Shown: one piece after another, positions 1 through 9,591 of the stretch | Position numbering within the stretch: position 1 is the stretch's first letter | Layout: the number at the start of each line of letters is the position of its first letter | Assembly: GCA_017541885.1 (NCBI GenBank) | Contig: JAFXYF010000010.1 | Span: 48,996-112,995 of the forward strand | Direction: 5' to 3' | Origin: Bacilli bacterium | Lineage (GTDB): Bacteria; Bacillota_I; Bacilli_A; RF39; UBA660 | DNA: 64,000 nt | Notes under the pieces: model-generated | Told to the model about the DNA's origin: nothing | The model's database searches: none | Seen by the model: the letters and a program-made list of their open reading frames with translations, nothing else | Made by a program: the position numbers and the translations under genes

Positions 1-2
1 AT

Positions 3-320
3 CAAGAAACAAAGAAACAAATAAAAAGATGGAGAAACCTAAAACTAGTAGGAGATATATTAACTGGAGTAGGTGGAACAGGCTTTATAGGTAGTGTCTT
101 ATCACCATTTGATTTTGAAGGGCCAATTATAGAGATTATGACAGGTACAATTGCTTTAGGTGGATTAATTATGAAGAAAGTATCTAAGAATAATATAGAA
201 GAATTACAAGGTGGAACTTATGTAGATTGGAACAATGATGATAATAAAGAACTTGCCAATATAACAAAGAGTATTGAAGATACTACAAAGAAAAGAGAAG
301 AAAAACATAGATCAAAATAG
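3..320 (+). CDS. C-terminal part of an unknown protein (5' end outside window)
   Basis: The frame is open from base 3 without a stop, so the visible 105 residues are the C-terminal end of a longer protein; the internal ATG at 138 has no convincing ribosome site. The visible part starts basic, then has a glycine- and isoleucine-rich stretch (about residues 18-55) that could be one or two membrane-associated segments. It ends in a charged, Lys/Glu-rich tail. I do not recognise a family. It lies upstream of the S10 operon and ends at its own terminator, so it belongs to a separate transcript. Confidence 0.6.
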   Translation, partial: QETKKQIKRWRNLKLVGDILTGVGGTGFIGSVLSPFDFEGPIIEIMTGTIALGGLIMKKVSKNNIEELQGGTYVDWNNDDNKELANITKSIEDTTKKREEKHRSK

Positions 321-321
321 G

Positions 322-348
322 CTTATTAGGAAACTAATAAGTTTTTTT
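322..348 (+). terminator. Rho-independent terminator of the upstream gene
   Basis: A 7-bp stem (322-328 with 335-341), loop GGAAAC, followed by seven T. It starts just after the TAG of the preceding gene and isolates it from the ribosomal operon. Confidence 0.85.
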
Positions 349-405
349 GTTAAATTTACGAATTTTACATAAAAAAATTTTATCAAAAAAAATAGAAAAA
401 AGTTG

Positions 406-434
406 TTGATTTATTGATATACCTATGTTAAAAT
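406..434 (+). promoter_or_regulatory. Probable S10 operon promoter
   Basis: TTGATT (406-411), 17-base spacer, TAAAAT (429-434). It lies about 155 bases upstream of rpsJ, leaving a long transcribed leader. No other equally good promoter is seen between the upstream terminator and rpsJ. Confidence 0.6.
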
Positions 435-440
435 TAAATA

Positions 441-580
441 CGTGTGACTGCTTAGATGTGCGAGGTTGTCGATACACCAGGGTAAGTTGATAATTATTTT
501 CAAAGAAAATGTTAAAAACTTGCATTTTGGGGTCGGGTTATTCGTACGGAGCAAGTCTATACTAGATATAGGCGAAGGGA
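441..580 (+). promoter_or_regulatory. Long 5' leader of the S10 operon
   Basis: About 140 untranslated bases precede rpsJ. They hold a G-rich block (GTGCGAGGTTGTCGAT at about 458-473, followed by ACACC) and a small hairpin next to the ribosome site (CTATA 557-561 with TATAG 567-571). From memory, other Firmicutes rpsJ leaders carry a similar GCGAGGTTG-type block, which suggests a conserved leader RNA; I cannot verify this here. The regulator would have to be a product of the operon, but that is inference. Confidence 0.4.
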
Positions 581-589
581 GGATTTCAA

Positions 590-901
590 ATGTCAACAGA
601 AAAGATTCGTATTAGAATTAAAGCATACGATCACAGAGTTTTAGATAATGCAGCAAAGAAAATCGTTGAAACTGTTAAGAGATCTGGTGGAAATATTTCT
701 GGTCCAGTACCACTTCCAACAGAAATCGAAAAGTTCACAATTTTAAGAGCTGTACACAAATACAAAGATTCTCGTGAGCAATTCGAAATGCGTACACACA
801 AAAGATTGATTGATGTTAAGAATCCAAGCAAGGAAACTATTGATGCATTAGCACATTTAGATTTACCAAGCGGAGTAGACATCGAAATAAAAACAAAATA
901 A
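590..901 (+). CDS. rpsJ: 30S ribosomal protein S10
   Basis: 103 residues, the normal S10 length, with the typical N-terminal strand ([15 protein letters not shown]) and the RTHKRLIDV block near residue 70. S10 sits in the head of the small subunit and, as NusE, also joins the NusB antitermination complex. It is the first gene of a roughly 14-kb ribosomal superoperon, with a strong GGGAGG ribosome site. Nothing unusual in the protein. Confidence 0.98.
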   Translation: MSTEKIRIRIKAYDHRVLDNAAKKIVETVKRSGGNISGPVPLPTEIEKFTILRAVHKYKDSREQFEMRTHKRLIDVKNPSKETIDALAHLDLPSGVDIEIKTK

Positions 902-915
902 TGGAGGAAAATTAA

Positions 916-1698
916 ATGAAAGGAATCTTAGGTAAAAAAGTCGGAATGACTCAAGTTTTCACTAAAGAAGGAAAACTTATCCCAGTTACTGTTATTGAAG
1001 TAGAACCAAACGTTATTACTCAAATCAAAACAGTAGAAAAAGATGGTTATGATGCAATTCAACTTGCTACTGAAACAGTTAGAGAAAAATCAAGTAACAA
1101 AGCTGAAATTGGTCATACAAAGAAAGCTAACACAACACCTAAGCGCTTCTTAAGAGAAATTAGAGGAGTTAATGTTAATGATTACACTTTAGGTCAAACA
1201 ATCGGTGTAGACATTTTCGAAGCTGGAGAAATCGTTGATGTTACAGGAACTTCTAAAGGTAAAGGGTTCCAAGGTGTTATTAAACGCCACAACCAACATA
1301 TCGGTCCAAAAGGACATGGTTCACAATACCACAGAGGTGTTGGTTCATTAGGTACATTATTACCAATGCATGTTTTAAAAGGTAAAAAGATGCCTGGACA
1401 AATGGGTAATGTACAAAGAACAGTTCAAAATCTTGAAATTGTATCAATTGATACAGAAAATAGTGTAATTTTAGTTAAAGGTAATGTTCCTGGTGCAAAG
1501 AAATCATTAGTAATGATTCGTACTGCAGTAAAAAAACCAAATGATAAAAACGATGCAGCTAATTTAGTTACTTATACTCAAGCAGTTGAAGCTGTAGCAG
1601 AAGTTGAAGCAAGTGCTGATGTAGAAGAAGCAGTTGAAGAAGTAGTAGTTGAAGATGCTGTAGAAGAAACACCTGCTGAAACAACAACAGAAGAATAA
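916..1698 (+). CDS. rplC: 50S ribosomal protein L3 with acidic C-terminal tail
   Basis: L3 core over residues 1-210, including the [12 protein letters not shown] and [11 protein letters not shown] loops that reach toward the peptidyl-transferase centre. At 260 residues it is about 50 longer than usual: residues 212-260 form an Ala/Val/Glu-rich, strongly acidic extension very unlike the basic core. The tail is in frame and ends cleanly at TAA, so it is not a frameshift artefact. Such a tail is likely solvent-exposed; its role is unknown. Confidence 0.97.
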   Translation: MKGILGKKVGMTQVFTKEGKLIPVTVIEVEPNVITQIKTVEKDGYDAIQLATETVREKSSNKAEIGHTKKANTTPKRFLREIRGVNVNDYTLGQTIGVDIFEAGEIVDVTGTSKGKGFQGVIKRHNQHIGPKGHGSQYHRGVGSLGTLLPMHVLKGKKMPGQMGNVQRTVQNLEIVSIDTENSVILVKGNVPGAKKSLVMIRTAVKKPNDKNDAANLVTYTQAVEAVAEVEASADVEEAVEEVVVEDAVEETPAETTTEE

Positions 1699-1757
1699 TC
1701 ATCACAATATATTAATTAACTAAAAATAATACATAGTGATGAAAGGAGGAATCGTAG

Positions 1758-2384
1758 ATGAAAAAAGTAGAACTTTTAAATCTAAAAGGTGAAAAAGTAA
1801 AGGACATTAATTTAAAAGAAGAAATATTTGGAATTACACCAAACAATAATGTTTTAAATGATGCAGTTATCTTATCAATGGCATCATTAAGACAAGGAAC
1901 ACATAAAACTAAAAATCGTTCAGAAGTTTCTGGTGGTGGAAGAAAGCCATGGAGACAAAAAGGAACTGGACATGCACGTCAAGGTTCAATTAGAGCCGTT
2001 CAATGGGTAGGTGGAGGACGTTATGGAACTCCAGTACCTAGAGACTATAGCAAAAAACAAAATAGAAAAGAAAGACAATTAGCATTACGTACTGCATTAA
2101 CTGAAAAAGTAGATGCAAAAGAATTATTAGTAATTGATAAATTAGAAGTTAAGTCACCAAAGACTAAAGATATGTTAGAAGTACTTAATACATTAAAGAT
2201 TGCTGATAAGAAAGTATTACTAGTTGTTAAAGAATTTGATGATAACATCATCTTAGCATCTAGAAATATTCAAAACTTAGTTTTAATCTTAGCAGATGAA
2301 ATCAATGTATTAGATATCGTTGGTACAGATGTTATGGTTATGACAGAAGATGCATTAAAATATGTTGAGGAGGTGCTTAAATAA
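1758..2384 (+). CDS. rplD: 50S ribosomal protein L4
   Basis: 208 residues with the L4 extended loop ([20 protein letters not shown], then [13 protein letters not shown]) that lines the nascent-chain exit tunnel. A 59-base gap and an AGGAGGAA site separate it from rplC. Its TAA overlaps the ATG of rplW by one base, so the two are translationally coupled. In gamma-proteobacteria L4 represses this operon; whether it does so here is unknown. Confidence 0.97.
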   Translation: MKKVELLNLKGEKVKDINLKEEIFGITPNNNVLNDAVILSMASLRQGTHKTKNRSEVSGGGRKPWRQKGTGHARQGSIRAVQWVGGGRYGTPVPRDYSKKQNRKERQLALRTALTEKVDAKELLVIDKLEVKSPKTKDMLEVLNTLKIADKKVLLVVKEFDDNIILASRNIQNLVLILADEINVLDIVGTDVMVMTEDALKYVEEVLK

Positions 2385-2668
2385 TGAAAGATACTAAGTA
2401 TTTAGAAATAATCAAAGCACCAGTTGTAACTGAAAAATCAGAGACAGCAAAACAAGAAGGAAAATATACTTTTAAAGTTGATCCAAAAGCAAATAAATTA
2501 GAAATCAAAGAAGCTATTGAAAAATGCTTCAATGTAAAAGTAACTTCAATTAGAACAATCAATGTTAAACCAAAGAAGAGAAGAGTTGGACGTTACTACG
2601 GATTAACTAATCGTACAAAGAAAGCAATTGTTACTTTAGCAGAAGGACAAACAATTGATCTTGGTTAG
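2384..2668 (+). CDS. rplW: 50S ribosomal protein L23
   Basis: 94 residues, typical L23 with the N-terminal [12 protein letters not shown] signature and the [10 protein letters not shown] loop. In the ribosome it sits at the tunnel exit and is the docking site for trigger factor and SRP. The start overlaps the rplD stop (TAATG). Confidence 0.97.
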   Translation: MKDTKYLEIIKAPVVTEKSETAKQEGKYTFKVDPKANKLEIKEAIEKCFNVKVTSIRTINVKPKKRRVGRYYGLTNRTKKAIVTLAEGQTIDLG

Positions 2669-2682
2669 AAGGAGGGAATTAT

Positions 2683-3513
2683 ATGGCAATTAGAAATTAT
2701 AAACCTACTACACCAGGACGTAGAAAAATGAGTTCTTTAGTAAATGAAGAAATTACTACAAGTACTCCAGAAAAATCACTTACAGTTACTATGAAGAAAA
2801 ATAGTGGCCGTAATAATCAAGGTAAGATAACAGTACGTCATCAAGGTGGCGGAGTAAAAAGAAGATATCGTATTATTGATTTCAAGAGAAACAAACTAAA
2901 CGTTCCTGGATCAGTAGTTAGTATTGAATATGATCCAAACAGAACTGCAAATATAGCTTTAATTAGTTATGCAGATGGAGAAAAGAGATACATAATTGCT
3001 CCTAAAGGTTTAACTGTTAATGATACAGTTGTATCTGGAGAAAATGTTGATATCAAGACTGGTAACGCATTACCAATCGCAAACATTCCAGTTGGTACTA
3101 TGATTCATAATATTGAATTACGTCCTGGAAAAGGTGGAGAGTTAGCAAGATCTGCTGGATCTTCAGCTCAAATCTTAGGTCGTGAAGATGATTATGTTAT
3201 GGTTCGTCTATCAAGTGGTGAACAAAGAAAAGTTTTAGGAACATGTATGGCAACAGTAGGAGTTGTAGGAAACGAAGACTCTTCACTTGTAAAAATTGGA
3301 AAAGCTGGACGTAAGAGACTTATGGGTATCAGACCTACAGTTCGTGGTTCAGTTATGAATCCAAATGATCACCCACATGGTGGTGGTGAAGGACGTGCTC
3401 CAGTAGGACGTAAGGCACCAATGACACCTTGGGGTAAACCTGCACTTGGATTAAAGACACGTAAGAAAAAACAATCTGACAAGTTCATAGTACGTCGTCG
3501 TAATGGTAAATAG
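2683..3513 (+). CDS. rplB: 50S ribosomal protein L2
   Basis: 276 residues, full length. The C-terminal part holds the invariant [19 protein letters not shown] block whose histidine lies near the peptidyl-transferase centre, and the basic [14 protein letters not shown] tail. It follows rplW after 14 bases with a GGAGGG site. Confidence 0.98.
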   Translation: MAIRNYKPTTPGRRKMSSLVNEEITTSTPEKSLTVTMKKNSGRNNQGKITVRHQGGGVKRRYRIIDFKRNKLNVPGSVVSIEYDPNRTANIALISYADGEKRYIIAPKGLTVNDTVVSGENVDIKTGNALPIANIPVGTMIHNIELRPGKGGELARSAGSSAQILGREDDYVMVRLSSGEQRKVLGTCMATVGVVGNEDSSLVKIGKAGRKRLMGIRPTVRGSVMNPNDHPHGGGEGRAPVGRKAPMTPWGKPALGLKTRKKKQSDKFIVRRRNGK

Positions 3514-3536
3514 GATAAGGAAAGGATGATTAGAAA

Positions 3537-3803
3537 ATGGCAAGAAGTTTAAAAAAGGGACCTTATGTATTCGAAAGATTACTTAAAAGAGTTCAAGAAT
3601 TAAATAAAAATGGAAAAAAAGAAGTCATTAAAACTTGGTCACGCCGTTCCACTATTTTCCCTGATTTTATTGGACACACATTCGCTGTTCACAATGGAAA
3701 AGAATTTATTCCAGTTTATGTAACAGAAGATATGGTTGGACATAAATTAGGAGAATTTGCATTAACACGTAAATTTGGTGGACATGGTACAGATAAGAAA
3801 TAA
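3537..3803 (+). CDS. rpsS: 30S ribosomal protein S19
   Basis: 88 residues with the signatures [11 protein letters not shown] and [17 protein letters not shown]. Binds 16S rRNA in the 30S head together with S13. Standard position between rplB and rplV. Confidence 0.98.
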   Translation: MARSLKKGPYVFERLLKRVQELNKNGKKEVIKTWSRRSTIFPDFIGHTFAVHNGKEFIPVYVTEDMVGHKLGEFALTRKFGGHGTDKK

Positions 3804-3828
3804 TAAAAATGACTAGGAGGGTATAAGT

Positions 3829-4164
3829 ATGGAAGCAAAAGCAGTTGCTAAAGGACTAAGAATTTCTCCAATCAGAGCAAGATTAGTATCTGATATGATT
3901 AGAGGAAAAAATGTTCAAGAAGCATTAACCATATTAAATAATGTTAATAATAAGTCAGCTAGACTTACACTAAAAGTATTAAACTCTGCTATCGCTAACG
4001 CTGTTAATAATAATGGTGCAGATCAAAACACATTATATGTTAAGGAAGCAAGAGTTGATGCTGGTCCTGTTATGAAACGTCACTTTTTTGATTCACGTTC
4101 ACATATAGGACATAAAAATCATAGAACTAGTCACATTAATATCACAGTGGCTACAAAAAACTAA
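3829..4164 (+). CDS. rplV: 50S ribosomal protein L22
   Basis: 111 residues. The beta-hairpin that reaches into the exit tunnel (macrolide-sensitivity region) is present near residues 80-95 (DAGPVMKRHFFDSRSH). The hairpin tip is shortened and altered compared with the common GPTLKRFRPRARGRA form; it reads HFFDSRSHIG here, an unusual tip composition. Confidence 0.95.
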   Translation: MEAKAVAKGLRISPIRARLVSDMIRGKNVQEALTILNNVNNKSARLTLKVLNSAIANAVNNNGADQNTLYVKEARVDAGPVMKRHFFDSRSHIGHKNHRTSHINITVATKN

Positions 4165-4181
4165 TAAGGAGGTAACGAAGG

Positions 4182-4847
4182 ATGGGACAAAAGGTAAATC
4201 CTAATGGACTAAGACTTGGTATCAATAAAGACTGGCAAGCAAAATGGTACAGCAATAAAAATGATTTCGCTAAGAACTTAAATAAAGATATTGAAATTCG
4301 TAATTACTTAGCTAAAACATTAAAGAATGCTGGTATCGCTAAAGTTGAAATTGAAAGAAATGCTAAGAAAACAGAAGTTGTTATCCACACTTCAAAACCA
4401 GGTGTTATGATTGGACACGGTGGAGAAGAAATTGAAAAATTAAAGAAACAACTATCTAGTATTGCTGATGAGAATATTCAAATCTCAATCGTTGATATTA
4501 AAAATGCAGATTTAAATGCAGATTTAGTTGCTGAGTCAATTGCAAATCAAATCACTAACAGAGCTTCATTCCGTATGGCTCAAAAACGTGCTATTAGAAA
4601 TGCAATGAAAGCAGGAGCTAAAGGAATTAAGACAAGTGTATCTGGACGTTTAGGTGGAGCAGATATGGCTCGTAGCGAAGGTTACACTGAAGGAACTATT
4701 CCTCTACATACATTAAGAGCAGATGTTGATTATGCAACAGCAGAAGCTGATACAACATTTGGTAAGATTGGTGTAAAGGTATGGATCTATAAAGGAGAAA
4801 TCCTAAATAAAAAGAACAAAACAGAAAACACTAAGGGAGGTAATTAA
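4182..4847 (+). CDS. rpsC: 30S ribosomal protein S3
   Basis: 221 residues: N-terminal [14 protein letters not shown], a KH domain around residues 60-95 ([20 protein letters not shown]) and a C-terminal domain with [14 protein letters not shown]3 with S4 and S5 lines the mRNA entry channel. It ends two bases before rplP starts, so the pair is tightly coupled. Confidence 0.97.
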   Translation: MGQKVNPNGLRLGINKDWQAKWYSNKNDFAKNLNKDIEIRNYLAKTLKNAGIAKVEIERNAKKTEVVIHTSKPGVMIGHGGEEIEKLKKQLSSIADENIQISIVDIKNADLNADLVAESIANQITNRASFRMAQKRAIRNAMKAGAKGIKTSVSGRLGGADMARSEGYTEGTIPLHTLRADVDYATAEADTTFGKIGVKVWIYKGEILNKKNKTENTKGGN

Positions 4848-4849
4848 TT

Positions 4850-5281
4850 ATGTTAATACCGTCAAGAACTAAATATCGTCGTGTTCATAGATTACCTCAC
4901 GAAGGTAGATCACGCGGAAACAGAGAATTAAGTTTTGGTGAATATGGACTACAAGCAAAAGAAGGAGCTTGGATTACAGCTAACCAAATCGAAGCAGCAC
5001 GTATTGCAATGACTCGTTACATGAAGCGTGGAGGAAGAGTTTGGATTAATATCTTCCCACATATGCCTTTAACTAAAAAACCTATCGGAACTCGTCAAGG
5101 TAAAGGTAAAGGTAATGTTGAAGGATGGGTAGCAGTTGTTAAAGAAGGAAAGATAATGTTCGAAATCGCTGATGTTGATGAAGCAACAGCAAGAGAAGCA
5201 TTAAGACTTGCTTCACACAAACTACCAATCGCAACAAAGTTTGTTAAAAAAGAAGATGGTGGTGAATCAAATGAAGGTTAA
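4850..5281 (+). CDS. rplP: 50S ribosomal protein L16
   Basis: 143 residues, standard L16 opening [14 protein letters not shown] and the [19 protein letters not shown] core near the A-site tRNA elbow. Its last 11 bases overlap the start of rpmC. Confidence 0.97.
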   Translation: MLIPSRTKYRRVHRLPHEGRSRGNRELSFGEYGLQAKEGAWITANQIEAARIAMTRYMKRGGRVWINIFPHMPLTKKPIGTRQGKGKGNVEGWVAVVKEGKIMFEIADVDEATAREALRLASHKLPIATKFVKKEDGGESNEG

Positions 5282-5465
5282 AGAGATTAGAGAATTATCA
5301 ACTGAAGAGATCAACAAGAAGTTAGTTGAATCTAAACAAGAACTATTCAATTTACGTTTTCAACAAGCAACTGGTACTCTAGAAAAACCTTCTAGAATTA
5401 GAGATTTAAGACACACCGTTGCAAGAATGAAAACAGTTCTAAAAGAACGTGAAGGAAACGAGTAG
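5271..5465 (+). CDS. rpmC: 50S ribosomal protein L29
   Basis: 64 residues from ATG 5271 ([10 protein letters not shown]), matching L29 length. An open frame extends upstream to 5208 but that part only reads through rplP in another phase. The chosen start overlaps the rplP stop by 11 bases and has a GGTGG-type site. L29 has two long helices and lies by the tunnel exit next to L23; the [20 protein letters not shown] region is typical. Confidence 0.95.
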   Translation: MKVKEIRELSTEEINKKLVESKQELFNLRFQQATGTLEKPSRIRDLRHTVARMKTVLKEREGNE

Positions 5466-5477
5466 GAGGGAACGTAA

Positions 5478-5738
5478 GTGGAAAAGAAATTAAGTAGAGA
5501 GTTAGTTGGAAAAGTAGTAAATTCAACAAATGATAAAACAATCACTGTATTAGTTGAAACTTATAAAAACCATCCAAAATATCACAAAAGAGTTAAAAGC
5601 TCTAAGAAATATTGTGTACATGATGAAAAGAATATTGCTAAAGTTGGAGATACTGTTCGTATAGTTGAAACTAGACCAATATCAAAAACTAAGCATTTCT
5701 ATTTAAAAGAAATCGTAAAAGAAGCAGTTATTATTTAA
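5478..5738 (+). CDS. rpsQ: 30S ribosomal protein S17 (GTG start)
   Basis: 86 residues, OB-fold S17 with the [17 protein letters not shown] strand pair and [18 protein letters not shown] at 5478 is the start, preceded by AGGAGGG eight bases upstream. Primary binder of the 5' domain of 16S rRNA. Confidence 0.96.
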   Translation: MEKKLSRELVGKVVNSTNDKTITVLVETYKNHPKYHKRVKSSKKYCVHDEKNIAKVGDTVRIVETRPISKTKHFYLKEIVKEAVII

Positions 5739-5765
5739 CGCTTAGATGAGAAGGAGGAATAATCT

Positions 5766-6134
5766 ATGTTACAACAAGAAAGCCGTATGAAGGTTGCTGA
5801 CAACTCTGGTGCACGTGAATTATTAGTAATCCGTGTATTAGGTGGAAGTAAAGTAAAAACAGGTAACATTGGTGATGTAGTAGTTGGAACAGTAAAAAGT
5901 GCCATTCCTAACTCACCAGTACCAAAAGGAAAAGTTGTAAAAGCAGTTATCGTTCGTAGTCGTCAAGGCGTTCGTCGTGAAGATGGATCATATATTAAGT
6001 TCGATGACAATGCTTGTGTTATCATTCGTGATGACAAGAGTCCAGTAGGAACTCGTATTTTTGGACCAGTCGCAAGAGAACTTCGTGATAAAGATTACAT
6101 GAAAATTGTTTCTTTAGCAAAAGAAGTACTATAA
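5766..6134 (+). CDS. rplN: 50S ribosomal protein L14
   Basis: 122 residues, beginning [20 protein letters not shown], with the [14 protein letters not shown] loop. Sits at the subunit interface beside L19 and is the target of the silencing factor RsfS in many bacteria. Confidence 0.98.
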   Translation: MLQQESRMKVADNSGARELLVIRVLGGSKVKTGNIGDVVVGTVKSAIPNSPVPKGKVVKAVIVRSRQGVRREDGSYIKFDDNACVIIRDDKSPVGTRIFGPVARELRDKDYMKIVSLAKEVL

Positions 6135-6147
6135 GAGGAGGATAAAT

Positions 6148-6459
6148 ATGAACTTTAAAGTAGGAGATGAAGTTGTAGTTATCACTGGTTCTGACAAAGG
6201 AAAAACAGGAAAAATCTTAAAGGTTTTAAGAAAAGAAAACAAAGTAGTAGTTGAAGGTGTTAAAATCGTTAAAAAGCATCAAAAACCAACAGGACAAGAA
6301 ACTGGTGGAATTATTGATAGAGAAGCACCAATCGCTGCATCAAATGTTATGATTGTTGATCCTAAAACAAAGAAAAGAACTAGAATAGGACATACAACAG
6401 ATCCAAAAACAAATAAAAAAATTAGAATCGCTAAAAAATCAAACGAGAAAATTGATTAA
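6148..6459 (+). CDS. rplX: 50S ribosomal protein L24
   Basis: 103 residues with an N-terminal KOW motif ([20 protein letters not shown]). An early assembly protein for 23S rRNA domain I. The [12 protein letters not shown] tail is slightly longer and more basic than in many L24 proteins. Confidence 0.96.
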   Translation: MNFKVGDEVVVITGSDKGKTGKILKVLRKENKVVVEGVKIVKKHQKPTGQETGGIIDREAPIAASNVMIVDPKTKKRTRIGHTTDPKTNKKIRIAKKSNEKID

Positions 6460-6476
6460 TTGGAAGGAGGGTATTT

Positions 6477-7016
6477 ATGAACCGCCTAAAAGAGAAATAC
6501 TTAAAGGAAGTAGTTCCAAGTTTACAAGAAAAATATAATTATAAGTCAATTATGGAAGTTCCAAAACTAGAAAAAATCGTAATTAACATGGGAGTTGGAG
6601 ATGCAACTGGTAATGCTAAATTACTAGAAGCAGCAGTTAATGATTTAACATTAATCGCAGGACAAAAACCAGTAGTTACAAAAGCTAAGAAGTCAATTGC
6701 AGGATTCAAAGTAAGAGAAGGACAATCAATTGGTTGTAAAGCAACACTAAGAGGAGAAAATATGTATAACTTTATGGATAAGTTAATTACAATCGCTCTT
6801 CCAGGTGTAAGAGATTTCCGTGGAGTTAGTTCTAAAGCATTCGATGGTAGAGGAAACTATACAATGGGAATTAAAGAACAATTAATTTTCCAAGAAATTA
6901 ATTATGATGATGTTGTAAAAGTAAGAGGTATGGATATCGTATTCGTTACAACAGCAAAGACAAACGAAGAAGCATATGACTTATTAAATGGACTTGGAAT
7001 TCCTTTTAGAAAGTAA
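6477..7016 (+). CDS. rplE: 50S ribosomal protein L5
   Basis: 179 residues, complete, with [20 protein letters not shown] near the start and [20 protein letters not shown] in the centre. Contacts 5S rRNA and the P-site tRNA and forms part of the bridge to S13. Confidence 0.98.
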   Translation: MNRLKEKYLKEVVPSLQEKYNYKSIMEVPKLEKIVINMGVGDATGNAKLLEAAVNDLTLIAGQKPVVTKAKKSIAGFKVREGQSIGCKATLRGENMYNFMDKLITIALPGVRDFRGVSSKAFDGRGNYTMGIKEQLIFQEINYDDVVKVRGMDIVFVTTAKTNEEAYDLLNGLGIPFRK

Positions 7017-7028
7017 TGGAGGAAAATT

Positions 7029-7214
7029 ATGGCAAAGAAAAGTATGATAGTAAAGGCTAATAGACCACAAAAATATAAAGTACGTGAATATACAAGATGT
7101 TCTCGTTGTGGTCGTCCACACGCAGTTATGAGTAAATTCGGAATCTGCCGTATTTGCTTCCGTGAATTAGCTTATAAAGGACAAATACCAGGTGTTAAAA
7201 AATCTAGCTGGTAA
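7029..7214 (+). CDS. rpsZ: 30S ribosomal protein S14, zinc type (type Z)
   Basis: 61 residues with four zinc-binding cysteines at positions 24, 27, 40 and 43 (CSRC and CRIC). This short zinc form is the usual S14 of the spc operon in low-GC Gram-positives; the longer zinc-free paralogue is not in this window. Confidence 0.97.
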   Translation: MAKKSMIVKANRPQKYKVREYTRCSRCGRPHAVMSKFGICRICFRELAYKGQIPGVKKSSW

Positions 7215-7234
7215 TTGGAAAGGAGGAGTTTATT

Positions 7235-7645
7235 ATGGCAGTAGTATCAGATACAATTGCAGATATGTTAACTAGAATTCGTAATGCAAATCAAATGCGT
7301 TATGAAGAAGTTAGAGTTCCATCTTCTAAAATGAAAAATGAAATCGCAAGAATTTTAAAAGAAGAAGGATTTATTAAAGATTATAAAATCGAAAAAAGTG
7401 ATGAAAACGCTGTTCAAGATACAATTGTTATTACATTAAAGTATACTGATAAGAAAGAAAGAGTAATCACTGGATTAAAGAGAATTTCAAAGCCAGGACT
7501 TCGCGTATATGCTAAGAATGATGAAGTTCCTAAAGTATTAAATGGTTTAGGAATTGCAATCATCTCAACATCAAAAGGAATTATGACAGATAAAGAAGCA
7601 CGTAAAGAAAATATTGGTGGAGAAGTTTTAGCTTATATTTGGTAA
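7235..7645 (+). CDS. rpsH: 30S ribosomal protein S8
   Basis: 136 residues with [10 protein letters not shown] at the N-terminus and the C-terminal [14 protein letters not shown] motif that contacts 16S helix 21. In E. coli S8 represses the spc operon through an mRNA hairpin near rplE; no close look-alike was identified at that position here. Confidence 0.97.
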   Translation: MAVVSDTIADMLTRIRNANQMRYEEVRVPSSKMKNEIARILKEEGFIKDYKIEKSDENAVQDTIVITLKYTDKKERVITGLKRISKPGLRVYAKNDEVPKVLNGLGIAIISTSKGIMTDKEARKENIGGEVLAYIW

Positions 7646-7663
7646 TTAAGGACAAAAGTTTGA

Positions 7664-7682
7664 AACCCATCAGAAGATGGTT
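7664..7682 (+). other. Small intercistronic hairpin between rpsH and rplF
   Basis: A 5-bp stem, CCATC (7667-7671) with GATGG (7676-7680) around an AGAA loop, lies in an unusually long 63-base gap. There is no T-run, so it is not a terminator. It could be an mRNA processing or stability element; evidence is weak. Confidence 0.3.
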
Positions 7683-7708
7683 AATTTAAAGAAATAGGAG
7701 GTGTCATT

Positions 7709-8239
7709 ATGAGCCGTATAGGAAATAGAATTATTGAAGTTCCTGCAGGTGTTACTGTTGAATGCAATGATAACGTTGTTACAGTAAAAGGACCTAAGGG
7801 AGAATTAAGTCAACCATTATTAAAAGGTATTTCATTTAAAATGGAAGACGGAAAAGTTTCTTTCGAAAGAGCAAACGAAGAAGTAAAAGCTATGCACGGA
7901 ACAATGAACGCTTTAATTCAAAACATGATCACTGGTGTTACTAAGGGTTATGAAAAAGGATTAGAGATCGTTGGTGTTGGATACCGTTTCAATGTTCAAG
8001 GAAAGAAATTAGTAATCGCTGCTGGATATTCACATCCAGTAAACATTGAAGTTCCAGAAGGAATTACAGTAGAATCAGTAAGTAATACTGAAATTACAGT
8101 TAAAGGAATCGACAAAGTATTAGTTGGTGAATTTGCTGCAAACATTAGAAAAGTAAGACAACCTGAACCATATAAAGGTAAAGGAATTCGTTACAAAGAT
8201 GAACATGTTCGTCGTAAAGAAGGAAAGAAAGCTGCTTAA
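7709..8239 (+). CDS. rplF: 50S ribosomal protein L6
   Basis: 176 residues made of two similar alpha/beta domains. The C-terminal part has the invariant RKVRQPEPYKGKGIRY block that binds 23S rRNA near the sarcin-ricin loop and the factor-binding site. Confidence 0.98.
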   Translation: MSRIGNRIIEVPAGVTVECNDNVVTVKGPKGELSQPLLKGISFKMEDGKVSFERANEEVKAMHGTMNALIQNMITGVTKGYEKGLEIVGVGYRFNVQGKKLVIAAGYSHPVNIEVPEGITVESVSNTEITVKGIDKVLVGEFAANIRKVRQPEPYKGKGIRYKDEHVRRKEGKKAA

Positions 8240-8262
8240 TAAGTAGGAAGGGAGAATAAATT

Positions 8263-8625
8263 ATGATAAAAAAAGAATCTCGTAATAGTATGCGTGTTGC
8301 TCGTCATGAAAGAGTTCGTAAAACTTTAATGGGAACAAGCGCAGTACCAAGATTATGTGTATTCCGTTCTAATACAGGAATTTATGCACAAATCATTGAT
8401 GATGAAACTAGAACTACTCTTGTATCTGCTTCCTCTTTAGATAAAGATTTAAAAATCAAAAATGGAAGTAATGTAGAAGCAGCTAAAGTTGTTGGTGAGT
8501 CAATTGCTAAAAAAGCAAAAGCTGCTAAAATAACAAAAGTAGTATTTGATAGAGGTGGATATCTTTATCATGGACGTGTTGCTGCATTAGCAGACGCTGC
8601 ACGTGAAAACGGATTAGAATTCTAA
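8263..8625 (+). CDS. rplR: 50S ribosomal protein L18
   Basis: 120 residues. Basic N-terminus, then [19 protein letters not shown] and the [20 protein letters not shown] end. Binds 5S rRNA with L5. Preceded by GAAGGGAG. Confidence 0.97.
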   Translation: MIKKESRNSMRVARHERVRKTLMGTSAVPRLCVFRSNTGIYAQIIDDETRTTLVSASSLDKDLKIKNGSNVEAAKVVGESIAKKAKAAKITKVVFDRGGYLYHGRVAALADAARENGLEF

Positions 8626-8637
8626 TAGGAGGGTAAT

Positions 8638-9147
8638 ATGCAAAAAAGAACGCAAGACTCTAGAGAAAAACAATTTGAAGAATTAGTAATTGATGTTAAA
8701 AGCGTTGTTAAAGTTAACAAAGGTGGACGTCAAAGAAGATATTCTGCAACAGTTGTTATTGGAGATCGTAAAGGAAAAGTTGGATTAGGTATCGGAAAAG
8801 CAAATGAAGTACCTGATGCAATCAAAAAAGCACTTCAAGATGCACAAAAGAATATTATCACAGTCCCTCTAATGGATGGAAGAACAGTTGCTCATGATGC
8901 AATTGGTACAGCTGGAGCTGCTAGAGTAATAATTAAACCTGCTGCTGCAGGTACTGGAATTATTGCCGGTGGATCAGTTCGTGCTATTCTTGACTTAGCA
9001 GGAATTCGTGATGTTAGCTCAAAATCACTAGGAGCTAGAACTAAATTAAATATGGCAAGAGCTGCTATGAATGCCTTAAAGTCTATGAAGACTCCAGAGG
9101 AAGTAGCTGCACTTCGCGGTAAAACAGTAGAGGAGATATTAGGATAA
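8638..9147 (+). CDS. rpsE: 30S ribosomal protein S5
   Basis: 169 residues. The double-stranded-RNA-binding-like domain contains [20 protein letters not shown], the loop affected in spectinomycin-resistant mutants, and [17 protein letters not shown] follows. Its TAA overlaps the ATG of rplO by one base. In most bacteria rpmD (L30) lies between these two genes; it is missing here. Confidence 0.97.
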   Translation: MQKRTQDSREKQFEELVIDVKSVVKVNKGGRQRRYSATVVIGDRKGKVGLGIGKANEVPDAIKKALQDAQKNIITVPLMDGRTVAHDAIGTAGAARVIIKPAAAGTGIIAGGSVRAILDLAGIRDVSSKSLGARTKLNMARAAMNALKSMKTPEEVAALRGKTVEEILG

Positions 9148-9590
9148 TGAAATTAAATGAATTACAAAGAAATATCGGTGCTACTCATGCTAAAAAGCGT
9201 GTAGGTCGTGGACCAGGTAGTGGTCTTGGTAAAACATGTGGTCGCGGTCAAAAAGGTCAAAAAGCACGTAGTGGTGCTAGTATCAATCCAGTATTTGAAG
9301 GTGGACAATTACCACTATATAGAAGAATTCCAAAAAGAGGATTCAAGAATGCTAGATTTAAAACAGTATATGGAGTTATTAACTTAGCAGATTTAAATAA
9401 ATTTGAAGATGGTACAGTTGTAACACCAGCATTATTAAAAGATACTGGTTTAGTTAAAAAACAATATGAGGGTATAAAAGTACTAGGAAATGGTAAGTTA
9501 GAAAAGAAATTAACTATTCAAGCTAACAAATTTTCTGAAAGTGCTTTAGAAAAGATTAAAGAGGCAGGAAGTAAAGCTGAGGTGATCTAA
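9147..9590 (+). CDS. rplO: 50S ribosomal protein L15
   Basis: 147 residues. Glycine/arginine-rich N-terminal extension ([20 protein letters not shown]) that threads into 23S rRNA, then the globular C-terminal domain. Starts within the rpsE stop (TAATG) and ends one base before secY. Confidence 0.97.
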   Translation: MKLNELQRNIGATHAKKRVGRGPGSGLGKTCGRGQKGQKARSGASINPVFEGGQLPLYRRIPKRGFKNARFKTVYGVINLADLNKFEDGTVVTPALLKDTGLVKKQYEGIKVLGNGKLEKKLTIQANKFSESALEKIKEAGSKAEVI

Positions 9591-9591
9591 G

